From Bryobacterales bacterium (GTDB lineage: Bacteria; Acidobacteriota; Terriglobia; Bryobacterales; Bryobacteraceae): a stretch of 34,109 nucleotides of DNA. Shown in pieces: positions 9,201-16,408 of this stretch. Position 1 is the stretch's first letter. Every line of letters starts with the position of its first letter. The position numbers were made by a program, and so were the translations under genes. The DNA is taken from NCBI GenBank assembly GCA_027459465.1, contig DAIDIH010000386.1, positions 1 to 34,109 on the forward strand, in the 5' to 3' direction. The notes below the pieces were generated by a model. It saw only the letters and a program-made list of their open reading frames with translations. It had not been told where the DNA came from and made no database searches.

Positions 9201-9620
9201 GCAGAGGTGGCCGGCTTTGACGCGGGCGAGACGGTCCTCATCGACGCCGGAGCAAACCAGGAGACTGCCGTCATCGCAACCGTCGGCACGCCAGGCGCCA
9301 CCACCACGCGCACTGCCACTGATGCAGGCGCCACCGAGATCCCCGTCGCCAACGCAATTGGCTTTAGCAACGGTGAAACCATCACCATCGGCAACGGCGC
9401 GGACTCCGAAACCGCGGTCATCGCCACCATCCACCGCTTCCCGGCCCCCACGCTCATCGTCACCGCGCCGCTCGCACACGCGCACGCCGCCGACGCGCAG
9501 GTCGCCGGCACCGGTCTCACCCTCACCGCGCCCTTAACCCGCGCCCACGACGCCGGCGCCCAAATTTCCGACAACCTGCCCACGCCCGGCGCGCGTAACC
9601 AATTTCACCGGACGCACTGA
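6210..9620 (+). CDS. GH54 alpha-L-arabinofuranosidase with NEW3-like, lamin-tail and six-module repeat C-terminus, secreted
   Basis: A 1136-residue secreted enzyme. A signal peptide (MKTNLLRALALPLIAICASL) is followed by a GH54 catalytic domain at about 35-375: CDIYAAAGDACVAAHSTTRA, ALYAAYNGPLYQV, WITTIYDQSGKHNDL. The vicinal Cys202-Cys203 in NSGCCFDYGNAE, Glu247 in TDQENN and Asp325 in NGGDNSN line up by spacing with the adjacent-Cys disulfide, nucleophile and acid/base that I recall for the Aspergillus kawachii enzyme. It therefore should release arabinose from arabinan or arabinoxylan. A NEW3-like beta domain follows (about 380-485). Then comes a lamin-tail domain starting VRINEFRIASGQ, interrupted after about 70 residues by four modules of roughly 42 residues of the type AGATNIKVRTVHGFAAGDEI. 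It resumes at TLNEGSMVLRNAAGLVVDSL, and two more modules close the protein. The fungal arabinose-binding C-terminal domain is absent. The ATG at 6210 is chosen because it gives the signal peptide; the frame is open further upstream. Confidence 0.9.
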   Translation: MKTNLLRALALPLIAICASLAIAQPSQAATAPPRPKGPCDIYAAAGDACVAAHSTTRALYAAYNGPLYQVLRQSDGKTLDIGLVQPTASPVPDAGGYADAAAQDRFCANTYCWITTIYDQSGKHNDLTQAPRGGFSGSTLGGFNNLPLADMAPISIMGHKVFGVFIEPGMGLRIDDVKGTAVDDQAEGQYWVVNGHHFNSGCCFDYGNAEIDSRDDDNGTMETLYFGNAMSWHHGIPPGPWVMTDQENNLVGCVNPDGSRPCNSLPTITWRFVTAMAKGEPHHWSTLAGDAQHGTLSVMFDGPRVNATYDPMRKQGAILLGNGGDNSNRSQGTFYEGAITAAGTYPTNATDQLVEANIVAARYGVQPLSLAPAEATATPPGLQIFSPGSSQDTTVTFTNITASPAEGVTLSVSVPNNQWKSVVQGDTGASKTFPNPVAPGASVSATFKVTSGLTLLNGDLVAKASWTNQATAARLSETSAEKVRNVPLVRINEFRIASGQPANSTDSFIELYNSGPRGVDLSNWTLTVHPTQQAIFSAIKIPSGTTLASGSFYLLGLSNSGLAVPARAGDTTIYLRNTAGMSPGDTITIGAGPNAETRKVASLGTAAANHTTLWQPLPEGPIITIPPGSTNVPVMSVAGFAVGQKIALGYGATYPAVARDTERYEVATVTSVGKPGTQAYLAADAAAGETNIKVTSVSGITAGDRIRLDIDSIGHGIETITVTHVGAAASRTALAALANAGATNIKVRTVHGFAAGDEITIGTPANKEVVRITAVGTPGDRGSGIDVTPALTHAHIAAENVVAPGTGLDLAAPLKFNHSANLPFSARGTGISFQPATAFPHSSNEPVEALGAGITLDKPLTKNHAINAVVRDAVVTTAGYQGTPRPNQWFGGPELTTYSPLFGRTITLNEGSMVLRNAAGLVVDSLNYGGLVDPWAAVGDQAASGAGQWGCFVPTPGLSSGRFPDGVDTASNCKDFRTQAATTMPLAATAGQSNLKVAEVAGFDAGETVLIDAGANQETAVIATVGTPGATTTRTATDAGATEIPVANAIGFSNGETITIGNGADSETAVIATIHRFPAPTLIVTAPLAHAHAADAQVAGTGLTLTAPLTRAHDAGAQISDNLPTPGARNQFHRTH

Positions 9621-9716
9621 TCCGGAAGGCCGGCCGAACGCCGCGCTGGCCCCGGCAGCCCCGCGTGCCCCGAATTTGACGCCGGTGCAGGGCTGGCCTC
9701 CGCGGGTGCGAAGAGG

Positions 9717-9815
9717 CTAGCGCCGGCGGCCCATGCGGGCGGACGCCCACAGCAGCAGCCAGACCAGCGCCGGGGCGGCGAAACCCATCGCCGCGTAGTG
9801 CCAGGCGGATGTCAT
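9717..9815 (-). CDS. 32-residue membrane peptide coupled to pspA
   Basis: The 32-codon ORF reads MTSAWHYAAMGFAAPALVWL, continues with Leu-Leu-Leu-Trp, and ends in a basic tail MGRRR. That gives one transmembrane helix with a positive C-terminal end. Its ATG overlaps the pspA stop codon in an ATGA junction (9812-9815), the same coupling used at the xre/nfeD junction of this operon, which is the main reason to believe it is translated. PspA-family proteins in other bacteria act with small membrane partners (PspB, PspC, or PspG in enterobacteria). This peptide is not recognisably one of them, but a membrane-anchoring or sensing role is a reasonable inference. It would be the last gene of the operon. 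Confidence 0.55.
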   Translation of the reverse strand: MTSAWHYAAMGFAAPALVWLLLWASARMGRRR

Positions 9816-10483
9816 GACTCGATCTTCGCTTTCCGTCCCGCCTTCAGTTCGGCGAGCACACGCTCAACCTCGTCGTCGCGTTCGAGCGCGGCGAGACGCT
9901 CTTCCACGTTGTCGCCGAGCAGCGCCGTGCGCGCCTGGCTGACCGCTTCGCTCTGGTCGACTTTCTCGGTCATGCGGTCGAAGGAGCCGTCAGAGGCCTG
10001 CGAGCGCGCCTTCAGTCCCGCTTCTCCGGCCCGGTTCAGCGTTTTCGCCCGCCGGTTTCGCGCCACCAGCACCTCGCTCTTGGCACGGGCTTCGTCGAGT
10101 TTCTGGTCGAGCTTGCGAAGCGCGGTCTTCAGCGCCTCCACCTGCGCGGCTTGTTCGCTCGCCTGCTGCGCGAAGTTTTCCGCAAGCTGGCGGCTGGAGC
10201 GGGCGCGCTCGATGGCGGCGCGGGCCAGTTCGTCGTCGTTCTTTCCAACGGCCAACTCGGCCTTGCGCATCCACTCGGCGGCCTTCTCCTCGCTCTCCTT
10301 GTGCTTCTTTTTGAGCAGGTGCTCATCGGCCATGGCGATCGCCACCTGCGTCTTCACTTGCATCAACTGGTTCTCCATGTCGAGGATCACCTGTTTAATC
10401 AACTTGCCGGGATCTTCGGCGCGGTCGACCAGGTCGTTGAGATTGGCCCGGATCAATGTTGCCACGCGTTCCATCAGTGCCAT
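9812..10483 (-). CDS. pspA: PspA/IM30 (ESCRT-III-like) family protein
   Basis: A 223-residue, almost wholly helical protein of the PspA/Vipp1 family. The N-terminus MALMERVATLIRANLNDLVD is the amphipathic helix that binds stressed membrane, and EDPGKLIKQVILDMENQLMQ is the family signature after it. A long coiled coil runs from about 30 to 185. The C-terminal part (ALERDDEVERVLAELKAG) is the usual short helical tail. Family function: it oligomerises on damaged or leaky inner membrane and remodels it. The ATG at 10483 has AGGAGG seven bases upstream. It follows the flotillin gene by 12 bases and overlaps the downstream 32-aa peptide by 4 bases. The gene symbol reflects family, not proven orthology to E. 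coli pspA. Confidence 0.92.
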   Translation of the reverse strand: MALMERVATLIRANLNDLVDRAEDPGKLIKQVILDMENQLMQVKTQVAIAMADEHLLKKKHKESEEKAAEWMRKAELAVGKNDDELARAAIERARSSRQLAENFAQQASEQAAQVEALKTALRKLDQKLDEARAKSEVLVARNRRAKTLNRAGEAGLKARSQASDGSFDRMTEKVDQSEAVSQARTALLGDNVEERLAALERDDEVERVLAELKAGRKAKIES

Positions 10484-10495
10484 CGCGCTTACCTC

Positions 10496-11926
10496 CTAAC
10501 TTTCGGTTTCAATATTCTGTCCTTTGCCGTTGGACTTCCCGTGCTCGCCGATGTTCTTCACGCGGCCGAGCAGGTCTTCCATCTTCATGCCCGACAGCGT
10601 TTCAAACAGCGCGGGGATCTGGGCGGCCATTTTGGTGAGGTCGCCGGTGATTTTGTTCAGGCCGGCCGAGTCGCCGCCGGTGGAGACCACGGTGATGCGG
10701 TCCACGTTGGCCAGCGGTGAGGCGAGCGCCTTGACGACTTCCGGCAGACCCGTGAGCAACTTGTCGACCACCGCCGCCTGATTCCACTCCTGGTAGGCCT
10801 CCGCCTTGACGTTCATCGCCTTGGCCTCGGCTTCGCCCTTCTTGAGAATGATTTCGGCTTCGGCTTCGCCCTGCGCGCGCGTGGCGGCAGCCTGGCCTTC
10901 GGCTTCCAGCGTCCGGCGCTGCTTTTCGGCGGTGGCGAGGGCTTCAATCCGCTGGCGCTCGATTTCGGCCTGCTTCAGCACGGTGGCGATCAGTTCTTTC
11001 TCATGGCGCAGGATTTCGGCTTCCTGTACTTTGATCTGCTGTTCTTTCTCCACCTGCTGCACCTTCACCTGTTCGGCCACGACCTGCTGCTGCATGACGT
11101 TGGCCTGGATGTCGTACGCTTTGTCGGCCTGCGCCTGCTGGCGCTTGACGGTTTCCTGATACTGCGCCTTCTTGATTTCTAGATCCCGCTGGGCCTCGGC
11201 CTGTTTGGCGAGCGAGACGGTTTCGGCGAGGACGCGTTCCTGGTCGGCCTGCGCCCGCGCCACGGCCGAGGCCCGCTGGGCTTCGGCGCGTTTGATGGTC
11301 GTGTCACGCTCGGCTTCAGCCGCGGCCACGTCGGCGTCGCGCTTGATGCGGGCGACGTCGGGGCGGCCCATGTTGGTTATGTAATCATTCTTGTCGCGGA
11401 CTTCCTTAATCGTGAACGAGACGACTTCAAGGCCCATCTTGCTCATGTCTTCGGCGCAGGTCGATCGCATGCGGTCCCCGACCATCTCGGGCTCCTTGAC
11501 AATCTGTTCCACCGAAAGTTGGCCGATGATGCCGCGCAGGTGGCCTTCCATGACGAGGCGGATGAGACCCTCCCGCTCGGCCGGCGGTTTTGTAAGAAAC
11601 TGCTCGGCCGCCGTCTGGATCGATTCGGGGTCCGATTTGACTTTGATCTGCGCGACCGCCTCAACGGTGACGGCGACGCCTTGCTTGGTGTAGAGATCCT
11701 GCTGCGGCGCCACGTCGAACGACATCAGTTGGAGCGAAAGCTCGCGATAGGTCTCAAACATCGGCCAGATCACCGTGCCGCGCCCCTTGACGATGCGAGT
11801 GCCGCGCGCGCCGTAGACCACCAGCGCCTCGTGCGGGCCCGCCTTGCGATACAGCCTTGCGATGCTGCTGAGCAGGAAGATCAGCGCCAGCAGACTCAGT
11901 CCGACAATCACCACCATCGTTGTCAT
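10496..11926 (-). CDS. Flotillin-like SPFH/band 7 protein
   Basis: A 476-residue flotillin of the FloT/YuaG type. One N-terminal membrane segment (about 4-22, VVIVGLSLLALIFLLSS) is followed by the SPFH domain (about 30-200: ALVVYGARGTRIVKGRGTVI, SLQLMSFDVAPQQDLYTKQG, MEGHLRGIIGQLSVEQIVK). A long Glu/Ala/Gln-rich coiled coil (about 200-390) carries the EA-type repeats typical of flotillins, as in LEAEGQAAATRAQGEAEAEI. The C-terminus ends polar. Flotillins form oligomeric scaffolds in membrane microdomains, and the NfeD partner is encoded 31 bases upstream, as in the Bacillus yuaF-yuaG pair. The ATG at 11926 has GGAG upstream. PspA follows after 12 bases, which links microdomain scaffold and membrane repair in one transcript. 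Confidence 0.93.
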   Translation of the reverse strand: MTTMVVIVGLSLLALIFLLSSIARLYRKAGPHEALVVYGARGTRIVKGRGTVIWPMFETYRELSLQLMSFDVAPQQDLYTKQGVAVTVEAVAQIKVKSDPESIQTAAEQFLTKPPAEREGLIRLVMEGHLRGIIGQLSVEQIVKEPEMVGDRMRSTCAEDMSKMGLEVVSFTIKEVRDKNDYITNMGRPDVARIKRDADVAAAEAERDTTIKRAEAQRASAVARAQADQERVLAETVSLAKQAEAQRDLEIKKAQYQETVKRQQAQADKAYDIQANVMQQQVVAEQVKVQQVEKEQQIKVQEAEILRHEKELIATVLKQAEIERQRIEALATAEKQRRTLEAEGQAAATRAQGEAEAEIILKKGEAEAKAMNVKAEAYQEWNQAAVVDKLLTGLPEVVKALASPLANVDRITVVSTGGDSAGLNKITGDLTKMAAQIPALFETLSGMKMEDLLGRVKNIGEHGKSNGKGQNIETES

Positions 11927-11957
11927 GGTTTTCTCCGATCTTTCTTTTTCCCCGGTG

Positions 11958-12527
11958 TTAACTCGCTAGTTCATCCCAACGCCTGACGTATGCTATGCCG
12001 CGTTCATAGCGCGTCACGACGACTTCGGTGTCTTTTTCGATGCCGCCGCCGTCCTCGCTGCGGATGGGGGCCGAGCGGCGGGCGCCATCGCGGACAAAGA
12101 TCATTTCGCCGACGCCGCCCTCGCGCACCGGGCTGCTGACGCGTCCAAGCACGCCGGTCATTTCGTAGTCGTCAGGGTCGAGCGCCTGGTCGTAGCGCGG
12201 CAGAAAGCGCGCCAGGAACCAGAAAACCACCCAGCCTCCGGCGAGCCCGGCGAGCACGGCGAGAGCAAGAGCGGCGATCGCCCAGAGGCTTGAGAAGCGG
12301 CTGAGCAGGTAGCCCGCGCCGCCGAACCACGCGAGAAACGCCGCGAGCGAGGACGGATTAAACCACGCCGGCACGCCCCCGCGGGCGTGCGCGTGCGGTG
12401 AGGGAGCATGGCCGTGTGCAACGTGTCCGCCGGCGTGGGTTTTCGTGATGCCGCCCGCAAGGAAGGTCAGAAGACTATACAGGAAGCCGATGATGAAGCA
12501 GAGAAGGTAGAACTGTTCCCAGCTCAT
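11958..12527 (-). CDS. NfeD-like (YuaF-type) membrane protein with His-rich loop
   Basis: A 189-residue membrane protein with about three to four hydrophobic segments (7-25, 57-75 and 80-110) and a soluble C-terminal OB-like domain from about 118 (DYEMTGVLGRVSSPVREGGV, GEMIFVRDGARRSAPIRSED, EKDTEVVVTRYERGIAYVRR). This is the short NfeD/YuaF type without a protease domain, the usual partner of flotillin. An odd feature is the loop between the first and second membrane segments: His31, His35, His38, His40, His45 and His47 lie within 17 residues. The start codon overlaps the XRE gene stop in an ATGA junction (12524-12527), indicating translational coupling. The flotillin gene follows 31 bases later. 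Confidence 0.88.
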   Translation of the reverse strand: MSWEQFYLLCFIIGFLYSLLTFLAGGITKTHAGGHVAHGHAPSPHAHARGGVPAWFNPSSLAAFLAWFGGAGYLLSRFSSLWAIAALALAVLAGLAGGWVVFWFLARFLPRYDQALDPDDYEMTGVLGRVSSPVREGGVGEMIFVRDGARRSAPIRSEDGGGIEKDTEVVVTRYERGIAYVRRWDELAS

Positions 12528-13033
12528 GACCGCTCCTTTCCGTTAGTGGACCGGCGACCGGGCAGAGCCTCGGGTTTCAGGACGCCGAGGAGGCGGTCGG
12601 CGAGGCCCTGCGTGTCGACGATGGCTTCGAGCAGCAGGAGGCAACGGCGGGAGTCTTCGTGTCTGGCGATGGTGAGCAGCGCCTGGCGCAGTTCCGGGTC
12701 CGCGCGGTAACGTTCGGCGCCTTCAATGAGCCAGAGGTCGAGTGTGTCTTCTTCCCCCGCCAGAGGCGAAATGAGTTCGGTGTGGTAGCCCTCGGGGTCG
12801 TCGACCAGATAACCGGGGTGAACGCGGAAGAACTTCGCCAGCAGCATCCGCGTCGAGTTGGTCAGGTGCGGGCGGGCGCCGCTCTCGATCTGCGACAGGT
12901 AGGATTGGGACAGCGCCTTTTTCAGCTCCCGCTTCATGGCGCGCGACACCTCGAGTTGGGTCATTTCCCGGTCGAGGCCGCGGAGGGCGCCTTCGGCTTC
13001 GCGGAGGTAGCGGAGTTTTTCGCCGAGTCTCAC
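12524..13033 (-). CDS. XRE-family regulator of the NfeD-flotillin-PspA operon
   Basis: A 169-residue protein with an N-terminal XRE helix-turn-helix: LGEKLRYLREAEGALRGLDR, MTQLEVSRAMKRELKKALS, and the recognition-helix signature QSYLSQIESGARPHLTN. A C-terminal helical half (about 90-155) has no domain I can name. The GTG at 13031-13033 is chosen because AGGAG lies four bases before it and a promoter ends just upstream. The frame is open farther upstream through a CBS-domain segment, so a fusion cannot be excluded. The first gene of an operon, encoding a DNA-binding protein whose promoter contains a perfect palindrome over the -10, is most likely autoregulatory. It probably controls NfeD, flotillin, PspA and the terminal peptide. 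Confidence 0.8.
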   Translation of the reverse strand: MRLGEKLRYLREAEGALRGLDREMTQLEVSRAMKRELKKALSQSYLSQIESGARPHLTNSTRMLLAKFFRVHPGYLVDDPEGYHTELISPLAGEEDTLDLWLIEGAERYRADPELRQALLTIARHEDSRRCLLLLEAIVDTQGLADRLLGVLKPEALPGRRSTNGKERS

Positions 13034-13047
13034 CTGACTCCTGTCAT

Positions 13048-13072
13048 TGCAATATGTAATTAGAATATTGCA
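13048..13072. promoter_or_regulatory. Palindromic operator overlapping the -10 of the XRE operon
   Basis: TGCAATAT at 13048-13055 and ATATTGCA at 13065-13072 form a perfect 8-base inverted repeat with a 9-base AT-rich spacer. It covers the -10 hexamer and the expected start site. The arms stand out as AT-rich in a GC-rich genome. This is the natural binding site for the XRE protein encoded immediately downstream, acting as an autorepressor. The binding partner is inferred. Confidence 0.65.
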
Positions 13073-13090
13073 GATTGTTATTTCTGTCAA
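13062..13090 (-). promoter_or_regulatory. Sigma-70-type promoter of the XRE-NfeD-flotillin-PspA operon
   Basis: On the minus strand, a perfect TTGACA (13085-13090) is followed after exactly 17 bases by TATTCT (13062-13067). The expected start is near 13055, about 20 bases before the GTG of the XRE gene. It is the clearest promoter in the window. Confidence 0.65.
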
Positions 13091-13677
13091 GAGGGAAAAT
13101 GCGCCGTCCCGGCGCGGCCCGGGGCGCAGAAGGCTGACGGCTTCAACCGGCAATTCCGGGTCTTCGACGATCACGACCCGACGCGTCATAATTTGCCGGA
13201 CCGTGGTGTGGCGGGCCGCTTCGTAGACCTGCTCGACTCCTTCCGGTGGCATCCAGCGGCCGAAGACCTGCGGGAAGCGAAACAAGGAGAACGGGATTCC
13301 CACGTCCCGGACGGGAAAATCCGACCCGGTGACGATCCCGGCGATCTCGCCGGCATCGTTGACCACCGGCAGACAGCCACTGTTTTTCGCAAGCATGGTC
13401 TCGGCCGCCTCCTGCAGCGTGCAGTCCTCCCGCACAACCACCGCTGGGGCGTTCCTGATTTCGCGCACCTTCATTGGCCCGTTCCGCCGTCTCGCTGCCG
13501 CGAATGCCGTCTTCCAGACTCGAACTTCGGCAATCGTTTCCAAACTGCCGGCAAACTTTCGCCTAAGTTCTGTGCCGAACGTCCTGGCTCGAGTTCACCC
13601 CCACCCAATCGCGACGGTGGTCCCTGAGATGCCCGTACATTTCCGGGTTCCGTGCGAAATTACCGGGGAGGTTTGCG

Positions 13678-13810
13678 GTGGCTTCTATCGGAGAAGGTGA
13701 ACCGGTGTCAGCGGAAGTGAAGGTCCAGTGGCATCAGGCCGAGGCGCGGGAGGTGGTGGAACGGCTCGGAACCCGGAGTGCGGACGGACTGAGCCGAGGC
13801 CGGGCGGAGG
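13678..13810 (+). pseudogene. Detached N-terminus of the Ca2+-ATPase (frameshift)
   Basis: A GTG at 13678-13680 with GGGAGG six bases upstream starts MASIGEGEPVSAEVKVQWHQ, then [20 protein letters not shown], the actuator-side N-terminal segment of SERCA-type pumps. After Glu44 (13807-13809) the frame leaves the family pattern. Dropping one G at 13810 rejoins the main frame as [14 protein letters not shown], which is the family's conserved YGPNEL motif. This fragment therefore belongs to the ATPase that follows. Confidence 0.7.
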
Positions 13811-13837
13811 CTCCTGCAGTATGGGCCGAACGAGCTT

Positions 13838-16408
13838 GTGGCGGGCGGCGGGAAGAGCCCGTGGCGGATCCTCTGGGAGCAGCTTACCGCGCTGCTGGTG
13901 ATCATCCTGATCTTCGCCGCGGTCGTTTCGGCCCTGCTCGGGGATTTCAAGGACGCGATTGCGATCGGGGCGATTGTGGTTCTGAACGCGGTCCTGGGTT
14001 TCAGCCAGGAGTACCGGGCCGAGAAAGCGATGGCGGCGCTGAAAAAGATGGCTGCGCCGGCGGTGCGGGTACGCCGGGGCGGAGAGGTGCGGGCGATTCC
14101 CGCCGCGCGGCTCGTGCCCGGCGACATTGTGCTGCTCGAGGCGGGTAACATCGTGGCCGCTGACGGGCGGATTTTCGAAAGCGCCGATCTGCAGGCGCAG
14201 GAAGCACCGCTTACCGGCGAGTCCGAAGCGGTTCGCAAGACGCCGGCCGCGATCGCGGAAAGAGAACTGCCCGTCGGCGACCGCCGGAACATGGTCTACA
14301 TGGGAACCTTCGTCACGGCCGGGCGCGGGCAGGCGGTGGTGACGGAAACGGGCATGCGCACTGAGTTGGGGCGCATCGCGGCTCTGATCCAGACGGTCGG
14401 ACGGGAGGCCACGCCGCTGCAGCGCCGGCTGGCGCATTTGGGTAAAGCGCTGGCTGGGGCGGCGCTCGTGCTGGTGGCCGTGATCTTCGTGCTCGGGCGA
14501 ATGCGCGGAGAAGAAATCAAGCTGCTCTTTCTCACGTCAGTCAGCATCGGCGTGGCCGCGGTGCCGGAGGGTTTGCCGGCTCTGGTGACGATCGCGCTGT
14601 CGCTCGGAGCGCACCGCATGCTGAAGCAGAACGTGTTGATCCGCAAGTTGCCGGCGGTGGAGACGCTCGGCTCGGTGACGGTGATCTGTTCGGACAAAAC
14701 GGGGACGCTCACCGAGAACCGCATGACGGCGGCGGTTGCGCTCCTCTCCGATGGCTCGAGGCTGGATCTGCTGGCGGCGGGCCGGTCCGGCGCAGGATCG
14801 GCGGCGGCCGGGCCGGGATTCGATCTTCTGCTCACCGGAATGGCGCTGTGCAACGACGCCGTCATGCCGGCGGGAGGTGCGGCGCCGTTGGGCGATCCCA
14901 CGGAAGTCGCTCTGGCGGAGGCCGCGGCTCTTCTTGGCCTGAAGAAAGCCGTCCTGGATGCTTCGCTCCCCCGCGTGGATGAGGTTCCTTTCAACTCGGA
15001 GCGAAAACGGATGACCACCGTGCACCGGCTTCCGGCGGAAGCTCGGGCATGGCCCGCCGGGCTTCGCTCGGTTGTCGAGTCCCTCAGCACCGAGCGGGTC
15101 GCGTTCACGAAGGGCGCGGTGGACAGCTTGCTCCAGGTTTCCGGCCGCGTGTGGGCAAACGGGCAGGTGGAACCGCTGGAGGACGAGTGGCGAACGCGGC
15201 TTCAGGGGTTGAATGACTCGCTCGCAAAGCAAGGAATGCGCGTCCTGGGCCTTGCACTCCGGCCGGTGGAGGTGGCCGGGACCGGAGCGGGCGAAGCGAT
15301 CGAGCGAGGCTTGATCTTCCTGGGAATGGCCGGCGTCATCGACCCGCCACGGGCCGAGGCGGCACAGGCCGTGGCCACGTGCAAAACGGCCGGCATCCGT
15401 CCTGTGATGATAACGGGCGACCATCCTTTGACGGCGAGCTACATCGCCGCCTCCGTGGGAATGACCGGCGAGGCGGGCGCGCTGACGGGCATCGACCTGG
15501 ACCGGATGACCGTAAGCGAGCTCGAGGACAAAGCGCAAGCCACGCAGGTTTATGCCCGGGTTTCGCCCGAGCACAAGTTGAAGATCGTCGAAGCGCTGCA
15601 GCGCCGCGGTCATATCGTCGCGATGACGGGGGACGGCGTGAACGACGCGCCCGCGCTGAAGCGGGCCGACATCGGCGTGGCAATGGGCATCACCGGCGCC
15701 GACGTCGCCAAAGAAGCCGCGGACATGGTTTTGCTCGATGATAATTTCTCGACCATTGTCGCGGCCGTCGAGCAGGGACGAGTAATCTACGACAACCTGC
15801 GAAAGTTCATCAAGTACATTCTGGCCACCAACTCGGGCGAGATCGCGGTGATGCTGGCGGCGCCGCTGCTCGGTATGCCCCTGCCGCTTTTACCGCTTCA
15901 GATTCTGTGGATGAACCTGGTCACCGACGGTCTGCCCGCGCTCGCCCTCGGCCTTGAGCCCGCCGAGTCCGATGCGATGCGTCGTCCGCCCTACCCTCCG
16001 GGGGAATGTATTTTCCATCGGGGCCTGGGGCGTCATGTTGTGTGGGTGGGTCTGCTGATGGGATTGCTTTCGCTCGGTACGGGCTACTGGTTCTGGCGGG
16101 CCGGCGATCCGCACTGGCAGACGCTGTTGTTCACCACGCTCACGCTCTCGCAGATGGCGCACGTGATGGCGATCCGGAGCGAGCACGATTCCCTGTTTCA
16201 GATCGGCGTGTGGTCGAACCGGGCGCTGCTTGCCGCAGTCCTGCTGACAACGTTGCTGCAGGTCGCGCTGATTTATGTGCCGGGACTGCAGCAGATCTTT
16301 GCCACGCGAGCCTTGCCCGCCGGTCAGCTTGCGCTCGCCGTCGGACTAAGCCTCGTGATTTTCGCAGCCGTCGAACTGGAGAAGTGGATCGGCCGGCGCG
16401 CCCGTTAG
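13838..16408 (+). CDS. SERCA-type Ca2+-transporting P-type ATPase, 5' frameshift
   Basis: The intact main frame (856 residues from a GTG at 13838) carries every P-type motif: actuator [10 protein letters not shown], phosphorylation site Asp286 in [13 protein letters not shown], and hinge [13 protein letters not shown]. Transmembrane residues match the Ca2+ sites of [17 protein letters not shown] in TM4, TNSGEIAVM in TM5, and [15 protein letters not shown] in TM6 with Asn, Thr and Asp. This points to a type IIA calcium pump exporting Ca2+. The frame lacks the true N-terminus, which lies in another frame at 13678-13810; removing one G at 13810 would give a 909-residue protein, a normal length for the family. 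The gene is therefore either inactivated, translated from an internal start without about 50 residues, or affected by a base-call error. It ends convergent with the next gene, sharing TTAG (16405-16408). Confidence 0.85.
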   Translation: MAGGGKSPWRILWEQLTALLVIILIFAAVVSALLGDFKDAIAIGAIVVLNAVLGFSQEYRAEKAMAALKKMAAPAVRVRRGGEVRAIPAARLVPGDIVLLEAGNIVAADGRIFESADLQAQEAPLTGESEAVRKTPAAIAERELPVGDRRNMVYMGTFVTAGRGQAVVTETGMRTELGRIAALIQTVGREATPLQRRLAHLGKALAGAALVLVAVIFVLGRMRGEEIKLLFLTSVSIGVAAVPEGLPALVTIALSLGAHRMLKQNVLIRKLPAVETLGSVTVICSDKTGTLTENRMTAAVALLSDGSRLDLLAAGRSGAGSAAAGPGFDLLLTGMALCNDAVMPAGGAAPLGDPTEVALAEAAALLGLKKAVLDASLPRVDEVPFNSERKRMTTVHRLPAEARAWPAGLRSVVESLSTERVAFTKGAVDSLLQVSGRVWANGQVEPLEDEWRTRLQGLNDSLAKQGMRVLGLALRPVEVAGTGAGEAIERGLIFLGMAGVIDPPRAEAAQAVATCKTAGIRPVMITGDHPLTASYIAASVGMTGEAGALTGIDLDRMTVSELEDKAQATQVYARVSPEHKLKIVEALQRRGHIVAMTGDGVNDAPALKRADIGVAMGITGADVAKEAADMVLLDDNFSTIVAAVEQGRVIYDNLRKFIKYILATNSGEIAVMLAAPLLGMPLPLLPLQILWMNLVTDGLPALALGLEPAESDAMRRPPYPPGECIFHRGLGRHVVWVGLLMGLLSLGTGYWFWRAGDPHWQTLLFTTLTLSQMAHVMAIRSEHDSLFQIGVWSNRALLAAVLLTTLLQVALIYVPGLQQIFATRALPAGQLALAVGLSLVIFAAVELEKWIGRRAR

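Larger units (their letters stand above)
13034..13474 (-). pseudogene. Truncated CBS-domain protein, open frame into the XRE gene
   Basis: Starting at the ATG at 13472-13474, the frame encodes one complete CBS motif: MKVREIRNAPAVVVREDCTL, then NSGCLPVVNDAGEIAGIVTG. A linker follows, and then the first strand and helix of a second CBS motif (VRQIMTRRVVIVEDPELPVE). It then breaks off before the roughly 35 residues that should complete the second motif. The remaining codons up to the XRE start (about 13034-13110) translate AT-rich promoter DNA and do not look like protein. No stop codon intervenes, so the frame continues in register into the XRE gene. A paired CBS protein normally binds adenine nucleotides; this one should not fold as a pair. 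Either it is a 3'-deleted gene or it makes a CBS-XRE fusion of about 316 residues. Confidence 0.55.

Noticed and set aside
9798-10499. A 233-aa plus-strand Ser/Ala-rich frame opposite pspA
   Set aside because: Low-complexity mirror of the Glu/Ala/Arg-rich coiled coil of PspA, with no domain and no ribosome site.
12524-13543. A single 339-aa CBS-XRE gene starting at 13543
   Set aside because: The promoter, operator and Shine-Dalgarno in front of the XRE part, and the non-protein-like joining segment, favour two units. A fusion is kept only as a finding.
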